Made by a program: the position numbers and the translations under genes | The notes under the pieces: model-generated | Database searches by the model: none | What the model was told of the DNA's origin: nothing | The model's input: only the letters and a program-made list of their open reading frames with translations | Shown here: piece by piece, positions 63,649 through 64,000 of the stretch | Numbering within the stretch: the first letter of the stretch is position 1 | How the letters are laid out: each line of letters starts with the position of its first letter | Assembly: GCF_037414475.1 (NCBI RefSeq) | Contig: NZ_CP147913.1 | Span: 248,001 to 312,000, forward strand | Direction of reading: 5' to 3' | Length of the DNA: 64,000 nucleotides | DNA from: Myxococcus stipitatus | GTDB lineage: Bacteria; Myxococcota; Myxococcia; Myxococcales; Myxococcaceae

Positions 63649-64000
63649 TCAAATCTTGGGGATGCGCAGCGTCTTGCTGATCATCGCGCTGCCGCTGGCC
63701 GCGTACAGCAGCACCAGCGGATGCAACACCAGCGGCCCCAGTTCCCAGGCCCCTCCCCACATCGACTCGCCGATGCGGCCCTTCCACGTGGCCACGGCCA
63801 ACACCAGCACCAGCCCCAGGCTGGTGGGAATGGGCGTGCCCTCGAAGTACTTCACCTTCCCCGACCCGTCCGACAGCTCCGCGGACGTGACGTTGAAGCG
63901 CGCCAGCCGGCTGATGCCACAAGCGACGAAGTACAACAGCACCATCACATCCAGCGCCCCGCGCATCCCCACCGCGAAGGCCAGCGCCGCGGGCGCCATG
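63649..64000 (-). CDS. pssA: CDP-diacylglycerol--serine O-phosphatidyltransferase, C-terminal part
   Basis: The final ~116 residues of a PssA-type membrane enzyme; the 5' part with the CDP-alcohol phosphotransferase motif lies beyond the window edge. The visible part has ALDVMVLLYFVACGISRLARFNV followed by VKYFEGTPIPTS, which is the PssA pattern after the catalytic segment, and three more helices (LGLVLVLAVATW and LGPLVLHPLVLLYAASG). It makes phosphatidylserine, the precursor of phosphatidylethanolamine, the main myxobacterial phospholipid. The first Met visible is at the edge and is internal, not a start. The 147 nt before the next gene hold nothing recognisable. Confidence 0.88.
   Translation of the reverse strand, partial: MAPAALAFAVGMRGALDVMVLLYFVACGISRLARFNVTSAELSDGSGKVKYFEGTPIPTSLGLVLVLAVATWKGRIGESMWGGAWELGPLVLHPLVLLYAASGSAMISKTLRIPKI

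Overview
The window is a dense, high-GC stretch of bacterial chromosome with few non-coding gaps. It looks like a myxobacterium of the Myxococcaceae (Myxococcus, Corallococcus or Pyxidicoccus). The grounds are two tandem Hanks-type Ser/Thr kinases with PEGA domains, a MJ0042-type zinc-ribbon TPR protein, a very long low-complexity protein with a GspE/MshE N-terminal domain, an adenosylcobalamin-type ribonucleotide reductase, many lipoproteins, and extreme GC3 that creates long spurious antisense frames. The assignment is an inference from gene content; no rRNA, tRNA, CRISPR array, insertion sequence or phage gene was recognised.

Layout. 1-2.6 kb: end of an RND efflux pump with a coupled MarR regulator and a secreted unknown. 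2.6-4.2 kb (minus): SCP2 sterol carrier and an alpha-methylacyl-CoA racemase-type CaiB/BaiF enzyme. 4.3-6.2 kb: response regulator divergent from a degenerate histidine kinase, then tatA. 6.4-9.0 kb (minus): TPR protein translationally coupled to a long-chain acyl-CoA ligase. 9.1-9.8 kb: an alternative sigma-70/sigma-32-like factor. 10.1-12.5 kb (minus): Rieske ferredoxin, folE and a GlcD-type FAD oxidase. 12.6-18.0 kb (plus): a metal-acquisition operon (small H-x2-C-x-E-H secreted protein, beta-barrel, ZnuA-like binding protein, CHxxHCH lipoprotein, ZnuC-like ATPase, ZnuB-like permease). 18-20.1 kb: ChaN/EreA-like lipoprotein and an isochorismatase-family hydrolase.

20.2-23.9 kb (minus) is a second apparent metal-related locus: a paralogue of the small H-x2-C-x-E-H protein, a His-tailed lipoprotein, a TPR protein and a MerC-like membrane protein. 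24.3-28.1 kb: ATP-grasp-like protein, BI-1/YccA membrane protein, an AA10 lytic polysaccharide monooxygenase and a thioredoxin-like ferredoxin. 28.7-31.5 kb: nrdJ behind a structured ~590-nt leader. 31.6-37.9 kb (minus): a ~2,080-residue protein with a putative c-di-GMP-binding MshEN domain, a 69-bp tandem-repeat linker and a C-terminal GAF-like region. 38.2-40.1 kb: secreted trypsin-like protease. 40.2-45.8 kb: polysaccharide genes (polyprenyl-phosphate sugar transferase, two glycosyltransferases, O-antigen ligase/polymerase).

45.8-54.8 kb is a minus-strand run reading MerR regulator, sigma-region-4 protein, purH, zinc-ribbon TPR protein, purD, lptF, lptG and the ligase. From purH onward the genes abut or overlap by 4 nt, so purine synthesis, LPS transport and glycan ligation appear co-transcribed from a recognisable promoter before purH. 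55.1-60.4 kb carries the two kinases and a small conserved unknown; 60.5-63.5 kb a large ASH/VWA lipoprotein; the window ends inside pssA.
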